64,000 nt of DNA from Runella sp. CRIBMP (GCF_009905605.1 NZ_JAAAKZ010000002.1:1090833-1154832), one strand, 5' to 3'; positions 54,310 through 63,866 are shown, counted from the stretch's first letter. Notes: a model not told the origin generated them from the letters alone. Translations and numbers: made by a program.

Positions 54310-55545
54310 ATGCAATTAGTAAACGACCGTTACGAAATCCAAGGAATACCCGTTTTAGACATCGCGCAGCAATTCGGAACCCCGCTCTATGTATATGATG
54401 CCGACAAGATAGTCGATAAAATCAATCAGTTGCGTAACGCCTTTTCATCGGTCGATTTAAAGATAAAATTTGCCTGCAAAGCTTTGACCAATGTTTCCAT
54501 CCTGAAATTGATGCGCCAAAACGGGGTGGAATTGGACGTAGTTTCGCCGCAGGAATTGGAGCTGGGACTGCACGCCGGCTACGAAGGCTCACAGATTACA
54601 TTTACCCCAAGCGGGGTTTCTTTTGATGAAATCGAGACGGCCGTGGCCGTGGGTTCAATCATCAACCTCGACAACCTGATTGTCCTCGAAAAATTTGGGC
54701 AACGTTTTGGGGGAACGGTGCCGTGCATGATTCGCATCAAACCCAACGTGGCCGCGGGTGGAAACGCCAAAATCATGACCGCGCACGAAGGTTCCAAATT
54801 TGGCATTGACATTCGGCAACGTGAAGATATTCTGCGGATTGTGAACCAATACGGCATCAACGTCGTAGGGTTGCACCAGCATACGGGTTCTGACATCAAA
54901 GAAGCCAATGCCTTTGTCCGCGCCGCCGACGTTATTTTTAACTTTGCCAAAGATTTTCCCAACCTCCAAATCATCGACTTAGGCGGAGGCTTTAAGGTGG
55001 CCTATAAAGAAGGAGACCCTACCACCGACATGCCCGCGCTAGGTGCTCAACTCAGTGAAGCCTTTTTAGCCCTTAGCGAGCAGTTGGGCCGCAAGCTTCA
55101 GTTGTGGTTTGAGCCGGGCAAGTTTCTGGTCAGTGAATCTGGCATCCTGTTGGTGAATGCGAATGTGGTAAAATCAACCCCTAATCGCACTTTTGTGGGG
55201 GTTAATTCGGGCCTTAACCACCTGATTCGTCCGATGATGTACGATGCGTATCATCACATTGTCAATGTTTCAAACCCTGTTTCTGACCAGCTCAAAACCT
55301 ACGATGTAGTAGGCTATATCTGCGAAACCGACACCTTTGCTACCGACCGACAGCTCACGGAAGTGCATGAAAATGACACCCTTGCGTTGCTCAACGCAGG
55401 TGCTTATGGGTTTACGATGAGCAGCCAGTACAACAGCCGTTTTCGCCCCGCCGAGGTGTTGGTCTATCAGGGCGAGGCGCACATCATTCGCCAACGCGAA
55501 ACGATGGAAGACATTCTGAAAAATCAAGTACTTTTGGAACTATAA
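54310..55545 (+). CDS. lysA: Diaminopimelate decarboxylase
   Basis: This PLP enzyme converts meso-diaminopimelate to lysine. The PLP Lys is in KIKFACKALTN; other motifs are GVELDVVSPQELELGL, GLHQHTGSDI, IDLGGGF, EPGKFLVSESG and a C-terminal GAYGFTMSSQYNSRFRP. The frame is open from 54184, but that extra N-terminus overlaps a consensus promoter. Starting at ATG 54310 gives 411 residues, normal for LysA; ATG 54283 is an alternative. Confidence 0.92.
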   Translation: MQLVNDRYEIQGIPVLDIAQQFGTPLYVYDADKIVDKINQLRNAFSSVDLKIKFACKALTNVSILKLMRQNGVELDVVSPQELELGLHAGYEGSQITFTPSGVSFDEIETAVAVGSIINLDNLIVLEKFGQRFGGTVPCMIRIKPNVAAGGNAKIMTAHEGSKFGIDIRQREDILRIVNQYGINVVGLHQHTGSDIKEANAFVRAADVIFNFAKDFPNLQIIDLGGGFKVAYKEGDPTTDMPALGAQLSEAFLALSEQLGRKLQLWFEPGKFLVSESGILLVNANVVKSTPNRTFVGVNSGLNHLIRPMMYDAYHHIVNVSNPVSDQLKTYDVVGYICETDTFATDRQLTEVHENDTLALLNAGAYGFTMSSQYNSRFRPAEVLVYQGEAHIIRQRETMEDILKNQVLLEL

Positions 55546-55610
55546 CCGCGCCAAAGGGCCAGTAAACGCAGAATATCGACGACGCTCGGCCCAACATTTG
55601 ACGCCTTTTT

Positions 55611-55650
55611 TTTACTCATTCAATAAAATCACACATTTACTCATTCAATA
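55611..55650 (+). repeat. 15-base direct repeat in front of yebC
   Basis: The sequence tttactcattcaata occurs exactly at 55611-55625 and again at 55636-55650, a 25-base period. The second copy ends on the first base of the yebC ATG. Confidence 0.7.
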
Positions 55651-56363
55651 TGGGACGCGCATTTGAATACCGAAAAGCCAGTAAATTAAAACGTTGGGGA
55701 ATGATGGCCAAAGTCTTCACCCGAATCGGTAAAGACATCGTAATGGCCGTAAAAGCTGGCGGAGCTGACCCCCAAAACAACTCTCGTTTGCGGGCCATTA
55801 TCCAAAACGCCAAAGCGGCAAACATGCCCAAAGAAAACGTTGAACGGGCCATCAAACGGGCAATTTCCAAAGATCAGGAAGATTACAAAGAGATTGTATA
55901 CGAAGGAAAAGGCCCACACGGAATCGCGATTTTGATCGAGGCTACCACCGACAATACCAACCGTACCGTAGCCAACGTCCGCAGTTATTTCAATAAATTG
56001 GGCGGAAGTTTGGGTACTTCGGGGATGTTGGATTATTTGTTTGACCGCAAATGTCTTTTCAAAATTGCCAACGAAGGCATCGACTTGGAAGAGCTTGAGT
56101 TTGAACTCATTGACTTGGGCGGTGACGAGGTATTTTTGGACGATGAAACCAACGAAATCAACATTTACGGCGAATTCTCGGCTTTTGGAGCCATTCAGAA
56201 ATTTTTAGAAGAAAAAGGCTACGAACTAAAAGGCGCAGAATTTACCCGAATCCCGACGGAATTAAAGGAACTTTCGGAAGAAGAAATGGCCGAGGTAGAC
56301 AAGCTCATCGAGCGCCTCGAAGAAGACGACGACGTACAGAATGTGTACACCAATATGAAGTAA
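55650..56363 (+). CDS. yebC: YebC/PmpR/TACO1 family protein
   Basis: This 237-residue protein belongs to the YebC family, described as transcription regulators and more recently as translation factors that help ribosomes at proline-rich stretches. The N-terminus RKASKLKRWGMMAKVFTRIG, the AGGADPQNNSRLRAII segment and the ERAIKRA helix are typical. The middle part has EGKGPHGIAILIEATTDN and TNRTVANVRSYF. The start ATG lies right at the second copy of a 15-base direct repeat. Confidence 0.92.
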   Translation: MGRAFEYRKASKLKRWGMMAKVFTRIGKDIVMAVKAGGADPQNNSRLRAIIQNAKAANMPKENVERAIKRAISKDQEDYKEIVYEGKGPHGIAILIEATTDNTNRTVANVRSYFNKLGGSLGTSGMLDYLFDRKCLFKIANEGIDLEELEFELIDLGGDEVFLDDETNEINIYGEFSAFGAIQKFLEEKGYELKGAEFTRIPTELKELSEEEMAEVDKLIERLEEDDDVQNVYTNMK

Positions 56364-56372
56364 TTTCAATGG

Positions 56373-56400
56373 CATAAACGGGGTTTCGGCTCCGTTTATG
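56373..56400. terminator. Bidirectional terminator between yebC and miaA
   Basis: Arms cataaacgg (56373-56381) and ccgtttatg (56392-56400) pair perfectly between the two convergent genes. Confidence 0.65.
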
Positions 56401-56437
56401 TCATATTATCCGTCTATAATTCCTAAAAATCATTTAT

Positions 56438-57349
56438 CTATTTCAGTGCCTCTCTCGTTGATTGAATATAAGCGAGTACTCCCCCAAAATCATCGGCCTG
56501 GAATCCTTTAAAATTTCCTTGATGTTTGAACCACGTAATTTGCCGTTTTGCGTAGCGGCGAGAATTGCGTTTGAGAAGTCGTACCATTTCTTCATAATCA
56601 TATTGACCATCCAGAAAGTCAAACACTTCTTTATAACCAACCGTTTGCAGGGCATTATGCTCCCGATACGCCACCAACGAACGGGCTTCTTCGACCAAGC
56701 CTGCCGCTAGCATTTGCTCCATCCGACGGTCAATACGCTGGTATAATTCTTCCCGATTTCTTTCCAACACTATTTGCAAGATTCGGAAAGGACGTTGCGC
56801 AGGGTGGTGTTCTCTAAATGAAGAAAATGGTTTTCCCGTCAATAAACAAACTTCCAACGCCCGCACCACCCGCTGCGTATTTTGAAGGTCATTGGATTCG
56901 CAATACACGGGGTCTAAGGCCCGAAGTTGGGTCTGCAAGGACTGAAGACCTTCCGTCTCCAATCGATGCATCAGCTCAGCCCGCAATTCGGGTGGGGTTT
57001 CGGGCAAATTATCCAAACCTTCACAAACGGCTTTGATGTACAATCCCGAACCGCCCGTCAAAATCGCAACATTCTGTTTTTCAAAAAGTTTATCCAACAC
57101 GGCCAAGGCGTCTCGCTCAAAAGACCCCGCACTGTACAAAATATCAATGGAATGAGAGTTGATAAAATGATGCGTAATCCCCTGAAGTTCAGCATCTGAT
57201 GGCTTGGCGGTACCGATGCTAAGCTCACGATAAAACTGTCGAGAATCGGCAGAGATTACTTCGGTTTTCAGCGTTTGTGCCAATCGGACACAAAAGTCAG
57301 TTTTTCCAACGGCGGTAGGGCCCGCAATGACAACGAGAAGTTTTTGCAA
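56438..57349 (-). CDS. miaA: tRNA dimethylallyltransferase
   Basis: This 303-residue enzyme adds a dimethylallyl group to A37 of tRNAs that read UNN codons. The P-loop IAGPTAVGKTDFC, substrate motif ISADSRQFYRELSIGTAKPS, GGSGLYIKAVCEGLD and RNSRRYAKRQITWFKH are all present. The only in-frame start before the P-loop is TTG at 57347-57349. It is preceded at 60 bases by the lipocalin-like gene in the same direction. Confidence 0.95.
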   Translation of the reverse strand: MQKLLVVIAGPTAVGKTDFCVRLAQTLKTEVISADSRQFYRELSIGTAKPSDAELQGITHHFINSHSIDILYSAGSFERDALAVLDKLFEKQNVAILTGGSGLYIKAVCEGLDNLPETPPELRAELMHRLETEGLQSLQTQLRALDPVYCESNDLQNTQRVVRALEVCLLTGKPFSSFREHHPAQRPFRILQIVLERNREELYQRIDRRMEQMLAAGLVEEARSLVAYREHNALQTVGYKEVFDFLDGQYDYEEMVRLLKRNSRRYAKRQITWFKHQGNFKGFQADDFGGVLAYIQSTREALK

Positions 57350-57409
57350 AACACTGTGAAATAGTTATCCGTAAATACGGTACCTCGAAGAAATAGCTTG
57401 TTAAAAACG

Positions 57410-57862
57410 CTAGATTTTCTTAAAAGTACGTTCAATGGTTTCTCCAAAAAGCGTTTTTATCGAAAGCCGCAGCGTAGTATTGTTGAGTTCAAGGATTTTA
57501 AAACGCTGCTCATTGTTGATAATCAACTCCGTTTCATCCGTATTAAATGACCATGTTCCTTTTTCGTAGGTCTGCGGGTCTTGGGAGTAACATTTGGTTT
57601 CACCCTCGTTGACCTCATAAGTCTTGTCGGTACGATAAATGGTATGGTCATCGCGGCTGCAAACAAGCGATTGATTAAATACTTCCTTTCCGTCAATTTT
57701 AGACGATATCATCACCCACGTCTTCAATGATTTTCCCGCCAAAAGTTCAGTTTTCGTAACGCCGGGGGCAGGAGTTGGGTCTTCTTCGTTACTTGTTTTA
57801 GAGCATTGCGTCAAACCAAACACAATACTTAACATCAGTACCCAGGTATAAATCTTTTTCAT
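57410..57862 (-). CDS. Lipocalin-like lipoprotein
   Basis: This 150-residue lipoprotein (signal ending VFGLTQCSKTSNE) has a small strand-rich domain typical of the Bacteroidetes lipocalin-like family: KSLKTWVMISSKIDG, a Cys pair that could form a disulfide (SLVCSRDD and ETKCYSQD), then GTWSFNTDETELIIN. No ligand is known. It is probably anchored in the outer membrane. Confidence 0.75.
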   Translation of the reverse strand: MKKIYTWVLMLSIVFGLTQCSKTSNEEDPTPAPGVTKTELLAGKSLKTWVMISSKIDGKEVFNQSLVCSRDDHTIYRTDKTYEVNEGETKCYSQDPQTYEKGTWSFNTDETELIINNEQRFKILELNNTTLRLSIKTLFGETIERTFKKI

Positions 57863-58001
57863 AAGAATCAGGCCGAAATATTATTTTCAAAATAACGCTT
57901 TTATTTTCAATCAAGCAATGATTCTGCCAAAGTAACTACACAAAGTAGTCAACATTCTATTGGTCATAAATTTTCCCTAACTTTCGCAAAATCCGACAAT
58001 T

Positions 58002-58682
58002 ATGGGCTTTTCTTCACTTATTTTTTTCATTATTACCTTAGTATTGGGCGGGAGTTTAGGGTTTGGCATCTTTTATGTGCTGACCCAAAAACAAAACGCT
58101 AACAAGCAATTGGTTCAATCTTCCACCATTCTACTCGAACGCATCGAAAAAGTCTTCAAAGTGGTGATGGCAGAGGGTTATTTTACCGAAATCTTTGATT
58201 ACAAAGATGACAAAACCTATTGGTACCTCTTCAAAAACTCCAAAAAAGCATTGGTCATTGCCAAAGCAAAGGTGTTGATAGGTTTTGATTTTGCCAAAAT
58301 GCGCTACCGTATCGACGAAAAAACCAACAAAATGGTCGTAGAATACTTTCCCGACCCAGAAGTTTTGTCGATTGATACCGACTACAAATTTTATGACATT
58401 GAAAATGGCCTTTGGAATCGCTTCAACCAAGAAGATTACACCAATCTGCTCGTGGACGCCAAACAAGCCATGAACGAAAAAGCCCTCACCAGCGACCTGC
58501 CGCGCATTGCCAACAACCAAGTCCAGTTTATGATGTACCAATTGGCGGCTTCAATGGGCTGGAACGTCGATATGCAACTCCCTCCTACTAACCAGCAGAA
58601 GCTCGAAGAGTTTAAAATCTACGAAGAAGTCAAAGCTGAAGTGAAGGAATTGGGAGAAGGAGACGCGGGGAAAGAAATGTAA
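58002..58682 (+). CDS. DUF4230 family protein
   Basis: This 226-residue protein has one N-terminal membrane helix (FFIITLVLGGSLGFGIFYVL). The DUF4230 domain follows, recognisable by VFKVVMAEGYFTEIFDYKDD, KKALVIAKAKVLIGFDFAK and DPEVLSIDTDYKFYDIENG. The family is widespread and without known function. The bulk of the protein should lie outside the cytoplasm. Confidence 0.85.
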   Translation: MGFSSLIFFIITLVLGGSLGFGIFYVLTQKQNANKQLVQSSTILLERIEKVFKVVMAEGYFTEIFDYKDDKTYWYLFKNSKKALVIAKAKVLIGFDFAKMRYRIDEKTNKMVVEYFPDPEVLSIDTDYKFYDIENGLWNRFNQEDYTNLLVDAKQAMNEKALTSDLPRIANNQVQFMMYQLAASMGWNVDMQLPPTNQQKLEEFKIYEEVKAEVKELGEGDAGKEM

Positions 58683-58752
58683 AACTGAACTGAGGAACAG
58701 AAAAATAGTTTAAGCTTTAATATCAACATTATATTTAGCTTATCACTTCACT

Positions 58753-59151
58753 ATGAATCCTATGAATGAAGTAAGGGATTTATGCTTTATACAAGCCAAA
58801 CATTTTTTAGAAGAATCAGGTGAGTTTTATCCTTTTGGAGCAATCATGCTGGAAAATAGTGAGATAAAGCCTTTAAGTGCTTCTACAGGTGAAGAATATC
58901 CAGACTCAAATATTTTAATTCAGCTATTAAAAAAGGATATTTCCAGCCGGCTAAACAATGGAGATATAATTGCAGGTGGGATAGGGGTAGATGTATTTAT
59001 AAAATCTTCTAAAGATAGCTCCCAAATAAGTGCCATAGAAGTAAAAGTTATAAATAAAGATGGTAAATCGTTTGCTTGGTATTTGCCATATATTGTTCAG
59101 GGAAAAAATATCTTCTATCAAGACATAATTGAAGAAGAATGTAATTTTTAA
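58753..59151 (+). CDS. Orphan hypothetical protein
   Basis: This soluble 132-residue protein starts MNPMNEVRDLCFIQAKHFL (ATG 58753 or 58762), with FYPFGAIMLENSEIKPL and, later, a strand-rich region ending FAWYLPYIVQGKNIFYQD. I do not recognise the family. The gene is AT-richer than its neighbours and has no operon partner, so it may be an arrival. An immunity-type protein is possible but unsupported. Confidence 0.6.
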   Translation: MNPMNEVRDLCFIQAKHFLEESGEFYPFGAIMLENSEIKPLSASTGEEYPDSNILIQLLKKDISSRLNNGDIIAGGIGVDVFIKSSKDSSQISAIEVKVINKDGKSFAWYLPYIVQGKNIFYQDIIEEECNF

Positions 59152-59239
59152 AACGATGTTCCATTTTCAGTCCCATCGGGCAGTAATAACATTAACCCAG
59201 GCTTAACATCCCTTTTGCGGTTCACCTCACAAAACTCCC

Positions 59240-60262
59240 TCAATGCAATATCCTGAAAATCAACTCTTTCAAAACAGCTTCTTCGTTTACGCTTCCTACT
59301 TCAATGCCTTTGGAGGCGTTGTCGGCGCGGCGAATGGCCTTGATGACATTTACCACGTGTCCTAACGAATACTGACGGGCGGCCGACAGATAATCTTTGA
59401 CAAAAAAAGGATTGACACCCAGTACCGATGCCAGATTTCCTTCCGATTTGTCGGGCGTTCCGTGAACGACCAGCACCTTGCTGAAAAAATTATAAAGAAT
59501 AATCAAGACCTGTGGCAAGGGATTGTCTTTGGTATTGGCCGCCAGGTAGTTAGCGATGCGGTTGGATTTCAGAATATCCCGTTGCGTAAGTGCTTTTTGG
59601 AGTTCAAACACATTATATTCTTTGCTGATTCCGACGTATTTTTCGACAATCGCTGCCGTAATTTCTTCACTGGCGGTGAGATTGAGCAGAATTTTATCAA
59701 TCTCGCTCGTAATGCGTTTGAGATCGTTGCCAATGTTTTCGACCAACATCTGAATGGCTTTGATGCTGATTTTTGTCCCTAAACTTCGGGCGTACTCCCC
59801 TACCCAATCGGGCAGTTTGTTGTCGTACATTTTTTTGCTCTGAATCATCGCTCCGTGCCTTTCGAAGACTTTGGGCAATGATTTGCGCATGTCGAAGTTC
59901 CCTTGAAAACACAGCACCAAAATCGTAGAGGCAGGTGGCCGCGACGCATAATCTTCCAAAAACGCCGTTTTTTCTTTTGAGTCAAAACCGCTGATTTGCT
60001 GTGCTTCTTTGACCAATACCAATTGGCGCTCGGCCATGAAAGGAAACCTACGCGCGTAGTTGAGAATGGTACCAATGTCGGTCTCTTTGCCAAACAACAC
60101 AAACTGATTAAAACCTTTTTCGGCTTCGGGCACCGCTACTTTTTCGATAGCATCGGCCAATAGGTCAATGTAATAGGGCTCGTCGCCGTGAATAAAATAC
60201 AACGGTTGTAGCTTTTTTTGACGAATATCTTTGAGGGCTTGCTCAGGCGTAAAAGTGGGCAT
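59240..60262 (-). CDS. holA: DNA polymerase III subunit delta
   Basis: This protein of about 340 residues is the clamp-loader delta subunit. It has the N-terminal LQPLYFIHGDEPYYIDLLAD, the conserved RRFPFMAERQLVLVKEAQ and the helical C-terminal collar domain (GVNPFFVKDYLSAARQYSL). The frame extends upstream to 60316, but those residues are hydrophobic and not part of the family; ATG 60262 gives the usual N-terminus. The preceding gene in the same direction is the T9SS plug protein gene. Confidence 0.92.
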   Translation of the reverse strand: MPTFTPEQALKDIRQKKLQPLYFIHGDEPYYIDLLADAIEKVAVPEAEKGFNQFVLFGKETDIGTILNYARRFPFMAERQLVLVKEAQQISGFDSKEKTAFLEDYASRPPASTILVLCFQGNFDMRKSLPKVFERHGAMIQSKKMYDNKLPDWVGEYARSLGTKISIKAIQMLVENIGNDLKRITSEIDKILLNLTASEEITAAIVEKYVGISKEYNVFELQKALTQRDILKSNRIANYLAANTKDNPLPQVLIILYNFFSKVLVVHGTPDKSEGNLASVLGVNPFFVKDYLSAARQYSLGHVVNVIKAIRRADNASKGIEVGSVNEEAVLKELIFRILH

Positions 60263-60352
60263 TGTTTGGGAAAACCAAAAGGCAAAAAGTGTAAAAGCAA
60301 AGAGTGTATGGCGCAAAAATCGGGATTTGAAGTGCGGAAATCAACAATTACT

Positions 60353-61651
60353 TTATCTTCTTCCAAACTCTACGAGTCGATAACCCACCAATTGGTCGGC
60401 GCGGGCGGCTGGCGGACGGTGATACACGAAGATTTCGTAGTCATTGGCGGTGTTGGAAAAACTCCCCTCAAAAGAAGTTTCGTCAACGCGACCGTCGTTC
60501 AAAACCGCATAATAACAATAGTTGGCTACGCCCTGCTTGATATAAATACTGGCTTCGTAGGCGTTGCGGTCGGTGTTGTAGGTCATGCGATTGGCATCTT
60601 CGCGCTGCCAAAGATTGAATGCGCCCCCTACGTAGACTTGCGCATTGGGGTACGGCGGGCTTTGCAGCGTAAATACCACGTTGATATAATCAGCTTCGTT
60701 GGTACTGTTGGCGGCATCCTGGTTTAGCACAATGTATTGTCCGTTTAAATCCTGTGCCTGAAAACTTGCCCCACCGCCCAAACGCGAAGCATCAGGCCGT
60801 AAATGCGCAATGGTCTGGTCTGGAAGCTGTTGTACATCCCTCACACTCATACCAGATGCCCTAGACAGACGTGTATCAAACCACCGAAACTCGTTTCCCG
60901 CCAACAGATTATTGGACAAATCAAAGGGGCGATATTCCAACCGTTGGTCAAAAATCCGCACGTTGGTAGGGCGCATTTTGGTTATAACCTTGTCCCAACG
61001 GAAGTTTTGACGAATCACAATTTTCAAATCTTCGGCGGGCGACAAAATCTCGTAGCCGCGGTATTCCAAGTCAAAATCCACCTGTTGATGGGTGCGTTGT
61101 TCGGCAATGCCCGTCGAAAGTCGTACCTGCGGAAACACATTCACGCGGGGTTGATACATCATAAATCGACGGGTGAGCACCAACTTGGCGGGGCGAACAT
61201 CTTCATAGACGGCGAGGACATAATTGCCCGACAATTTCAGTTTTGGCACCTCTAGGGTGTAATGAAAGTAAGGAATTTTGGTATTGAACGACGCCTGATA
61301 ATTGTTGATAGCGTAATCGTTATATTCATAAGTGAACTCAATATCGTTCAGGTTGGACGGTGTCCAATCGGCATTACAGTGAAAAATTTTGTACCGAAAT
61401 GAGCGAAATCGGGCCGTTAAGTCATCAAATTCGGCAATGAGCGGCGCGCCCGCGTCCAAACTGATGACGGGCGGGTACGTAGTCCGAGCGGGGTCTTGAA
61501 GTTGGTTGGGCGATGGATAAATACCCACGGTTTTGATGTTGGTTTCGTACGTTTTGTCTTCGTACCGAATCGCGGGGAATTTTTGGGCTAAGAGTCCTGC
61601 CGAACCGCTTAACACCATCAAAAGCAAAAACAAACTCCGGAGGGTCATCAT
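60353..61651 (-). CDS. Type IX secretion system plug protein (DUF5103)
   Basis: This exported 432-residue protein (signal SLFLLLMVLSGSAGLLAQ) matches DUF5103, now described as the plug protein of the type IX secretion translocon. Typical elements are VGIYPSPNQLQDPART, VISLDAGAPLIAEFDDL, RYKIFHCNADWTPSNL and VYVGGAFNLWQREDANRM. It acts at the periplasmic side of the outer membrane, where it can close the translocon pore. The presence of gldB close by fits a gliding/T9SS lineage. Confidence 0.88.
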   Translation of the reverse strand: MMTLRSLFLLLMVLSGSAGLLAQKFPAIRYEDKTYETNIKTVGIYPSPNQLQDPARTTYPPVISLDAGAPLIAEFDDLTARFRSFRYKIFHCNADWTPSNLNDIEFTYEYNDYAINNYQASFNTKIPYFHYTLEVPKLKLSGNYVLAVYEDVRPAKLVLTRRFMMYQPRVNVFPQVRLSTGIAEQRTHQQVDFDLEYRGYEILSPAEDLKIVIRQNFRWDKVITKMRPTNVRIFDQRLEYRPFDLSNNLLAGNEFRWFDTRLSRASGMSVRDVQQLPDQTIAHLRPDASRLGGGASFQAQDLNGQYIVLNQDAANSTNEADYINVVFTLQSPPYPNAQVYVGGAFNLWQREDANRMTYNTDRNAYEASIYIKQGVANYCYYAVLNDGRVDETSFEGSFSNTANDYEIFVYHRPPAARADQLVGYRLVEFGRR

Positions 61652-61748
61652 ATAATCATCGTCATTTATGGCTTAAAACTAACGTATGTGAAGCACATTT
61701 TATGTTGGCAATTATTTATATTAGCAAAAAATGTAAAAACGACTTTTC

Positions 61749-62774
61749 ATGCACCGCCGAAATTTCCTGCACACGCTTGCCGCCACTGCCGCCGTTTCCA
61801 CTCCTTCTTTTTCAAAAAATAAGCCAACCATCAAACCTCCGCGCCTCAAACCTGGCGACACCGTTGGGTTGATTTGCCCTGCCGCTCCCGCCTACAGCAA
61901 ACAAACCGTTCAGGTACTTATAGAATCCATGCAGGCGTTGGGCTTTAAGGTTAAATTGGGCAAGCGAATGTGGGAGCGCTACGGCTACTTGGGCGGCAAA
62001 GACGCCGACCGTGCCGCCGATTTAAATGATTTCTTTGCCGACTCTTCGGTACAGGGAATCGTGTGTGTTCACGGCGGATGGGGCTGCGCACGACTTCTGC
62101 CGTTGTTGGATTATGATACCATTCGTAAAAACCCCAAAGTAATTATCGGATATTCCGACATAACTGCCTTGTTATTAGGAATCTACAGCCAAACAGGTTT
62201 GATTACATTTCACGGTCCAGAAGGTGCGGCAAGCTGGAATGAATTTACGGTTGGTTATTTCCGAAAAGTATTGATGGACGCCGAGGCGGTGTTTTGCGAA
62301 AATCCGAAAATAGTGGGCGATAATCTCACGCAGGTCGCCGACCGCATTTCTACTATTGGTTCGGGCAAAGCGCGGGGTAAACTATTGGGCGGAAACTTGA
62401 CTGTCTTGAGTCATTTGCTGGGCTCGCCCTACGTACCCGACTGGAAAGGTTCACTCTTTTTTTGTGAAGACGTCGACGAAGCCCCTTATCGCATGGACCG
62501 CATGATAACGCAGGTAAAACTCTGCGGTATTTTGGACGAAATCAACGGGTTTATTTTCGGCAAATGTACTGAATGTGAACCCGGTAACGGCAGCTACGGC
62601 TCACTCACACTCGAAGACCTTTGGAACGACCACATCCGTCCTTTCAACAAACCCGCGTATTCGGGAGCGATGATTGGGCACATCCGTCAAAAATTCACCA
62701 TTCCCGTAGGCATCGAAGCCGAAATGAACGCCGATGCGGGCACGATTCGATTTTTGGAAAGCGCGGTGCTATAA
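61749..62774 (+). CDS. S66 family LD-carboxypeptidase
   Basis: This 341-residue protein has a Tat-like N-terminus (HRRNFLHTLAATAAVSTP) and the muramoyltetrapeptide carboxypeptidase fold. The nucleophile Ser is in VIIGYSDITALLLG, the Glu in LFFCEDVDEAPYRMDRM and the His in GAMIGHIRQKFTIPVG. It would remove the terminal D-Ala from peptidoglycan tetrapeptides. Export by Tat would place it in the periplasm, unlike the cytoplasmic LdcA of E. coli. It is divergent from the T9SS plug gene. Confidence 0.9.
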   Translation: MHRRNFLHTLAATAAVSTPSFSKNKPTIKPPRLKPGDTVGLICPAAPAYSKQTVQVLIESMQALGFKVKLGKRMWERYGYLGGKDADRAADLNDFFADSSVQGIVCVHGGWGCARLLPLLDYDTIRKNPKVIIGYSDITALLLGIYSQTGLITFHGPEGAASWNEFTVGYFRKVLMDAEAVFCENPKIVGDNLTQVADRISTIGSGKARGKLLGGNLTVLSHLLGSPYVPDWKGSLFFCEDVDEAPYRMDRMITQVKLCGILDEINGFIFGKCTECEPGNGSYGSLTLEDLWNDHIRPFNKPAYSGAMIGHIRQKFTIPVGIEAEMNADAGTIRFLESAVL

Positions 62775-62855
62775 GGGAAGTTGTCCATTAAAAATCGGTT
62801 AACCACAAACTTTTAGCAATATTTCTGCGTTTCAAGTAGGTCATTGCCTCCTTTC

Positions 62856-63839
62856 ATGAAATCAATTTTCTATTCTATTCTCGCTTCGGCGGCACTTTTT
62901 ATGGCCTCGTCAGGCTGTGATACCCCGCCCAAAGAAATCCCCGTTACCGTTCGTCGTTTGGAAAACGAGCTTTTTGCGGCCAAAAATCCTGACGAAATTG
63001 CAGGATTGCTCAAAAAAAACCCTTACCTGAGAGCGTATTTTGGGCTAGACAAAAGCATCCCTGACTCCCTCATTATCAATCAATTGTATGCCAACATCAC
63101 CAATCCTGATTTGCAGCAATTCAACAAAGACTTGCAAACACAATTTGGGGATTTAGCACCCATAAAAACGCAACTGCAACAGGCGTTCGGTGAGATTCAA
63201 GCCAATTTCCCCGATTTTAAAGCTCCGCAAATAGTCACCACCGTGACGGGTTTTATGGGCAGTGATTTGTACGTTTCCGACAGCGTGATTGTCATCGGAC
63301 TAGATTATTTCGGCGGGCCAAAAGCCAAGTACCGACCCCAACTATTTGATTATCAACTCCGTCGCTATCAACAGGAATACATTGTGCCTGCCGTTTTGTT
63401 TTTCATTTCGGAGAAATACAACAAAATACCCGAAAACGACCAAACACTGCTCGCCGACATGATGTGGTACGGCAAAGGTTTCGAGTTTGTCAAGCACGTA
63501 GCCCCCGAAACGCCCGACAGCCTCATTATTGGCTATTCACAGGAGCAGCTCGAAGATGTGTACGCCTCACAAGAAGACATTTGGGCGTATTTTTTAGACC
63601 GAAAGCTGTTGTACCAAACCCGCGATGCCGAGAAAGACCGATTTATCAGTGAGCGTCCCGCAACGCCCGAAATAAGCCAATACTGCCCTGGCGGAATCGG
63701 TCGTTGGGTAGGTTGGCGCATTATCAATCGGTATTTGACCGAAAATCCATCCACCAAACTCCCTGATTTAATGGCCAATACCAATGTTAGGCAGTTGTTG
63801 GAACAATCAAAATACAAGGGGCAAAAAGAAGAAGAGTAA
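62856..63839 (+). CDS. gldB: Gliding motility lipoprotein GldB
   Basis: This lipoprotein of about 327 residues (signal ALFMASSGCDTPP) matches the GldB family required for gliding in Bacteroidetes. Family features include VRRLENELFAAKNPDEIAGL, the region around VIGLDYFGGPKAKYRP, ADMMWYGKGFEFVKH and SEERPATPEI-like SERPATPEISQYCPGG. The frame opens at TTG 62844; ATG 62856 starts the signal peptide. GldB is also conserved in non-gliding relatives, so gliding is not proven. Confidence 0.9.
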   Translation: MKSIFYSILASAALFMASSGCDTPPKEIPVTVRRLENELFAAKNPDEIAGLLKKNPYLRAYFGLDKSIPDSLIINQLYANITNPDLQQFNKDLQTQFGDLAPIKTQLQQAFGEIQANFPDFKAPQIVTTVTGFMGSDLYVSDSVIVIGLDYFGGPKAKYRPQLFDYQLRRYQQEYIVPAVLFFISEKYNKIPENDQTLLADMMWYGKGFEFVKHVAPETPDSLIIGYSQEQLEDVYASQEDIWAYFLDRKLLYQTRDAEKDRFISERPATPEISQYCPGGIGRWVGWRIINRYLTENPSTKLPDLMANTNVRQLLEQSKYKGQKEEE

Positions 63840-63843
63840 CTTT

Positions 63844-63866
63844 GGGGTCCCATTTGGACTCGAACC
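63844..63866 (-). other. tRNA 3'-end-like fragment
   Basis: On the minus strand these 23 bases read GGTTCGAGTCC followed by AAATGGGACCCC, the form of a T arm and acceptor 3' strand of a tRNA. The bases upstream on that strand do not form the rest of a cloverleaf. It may be the attachment-site remnant of an element lying beyond the window, or the 3' end of a structured RNA. Confidence 0.35.
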
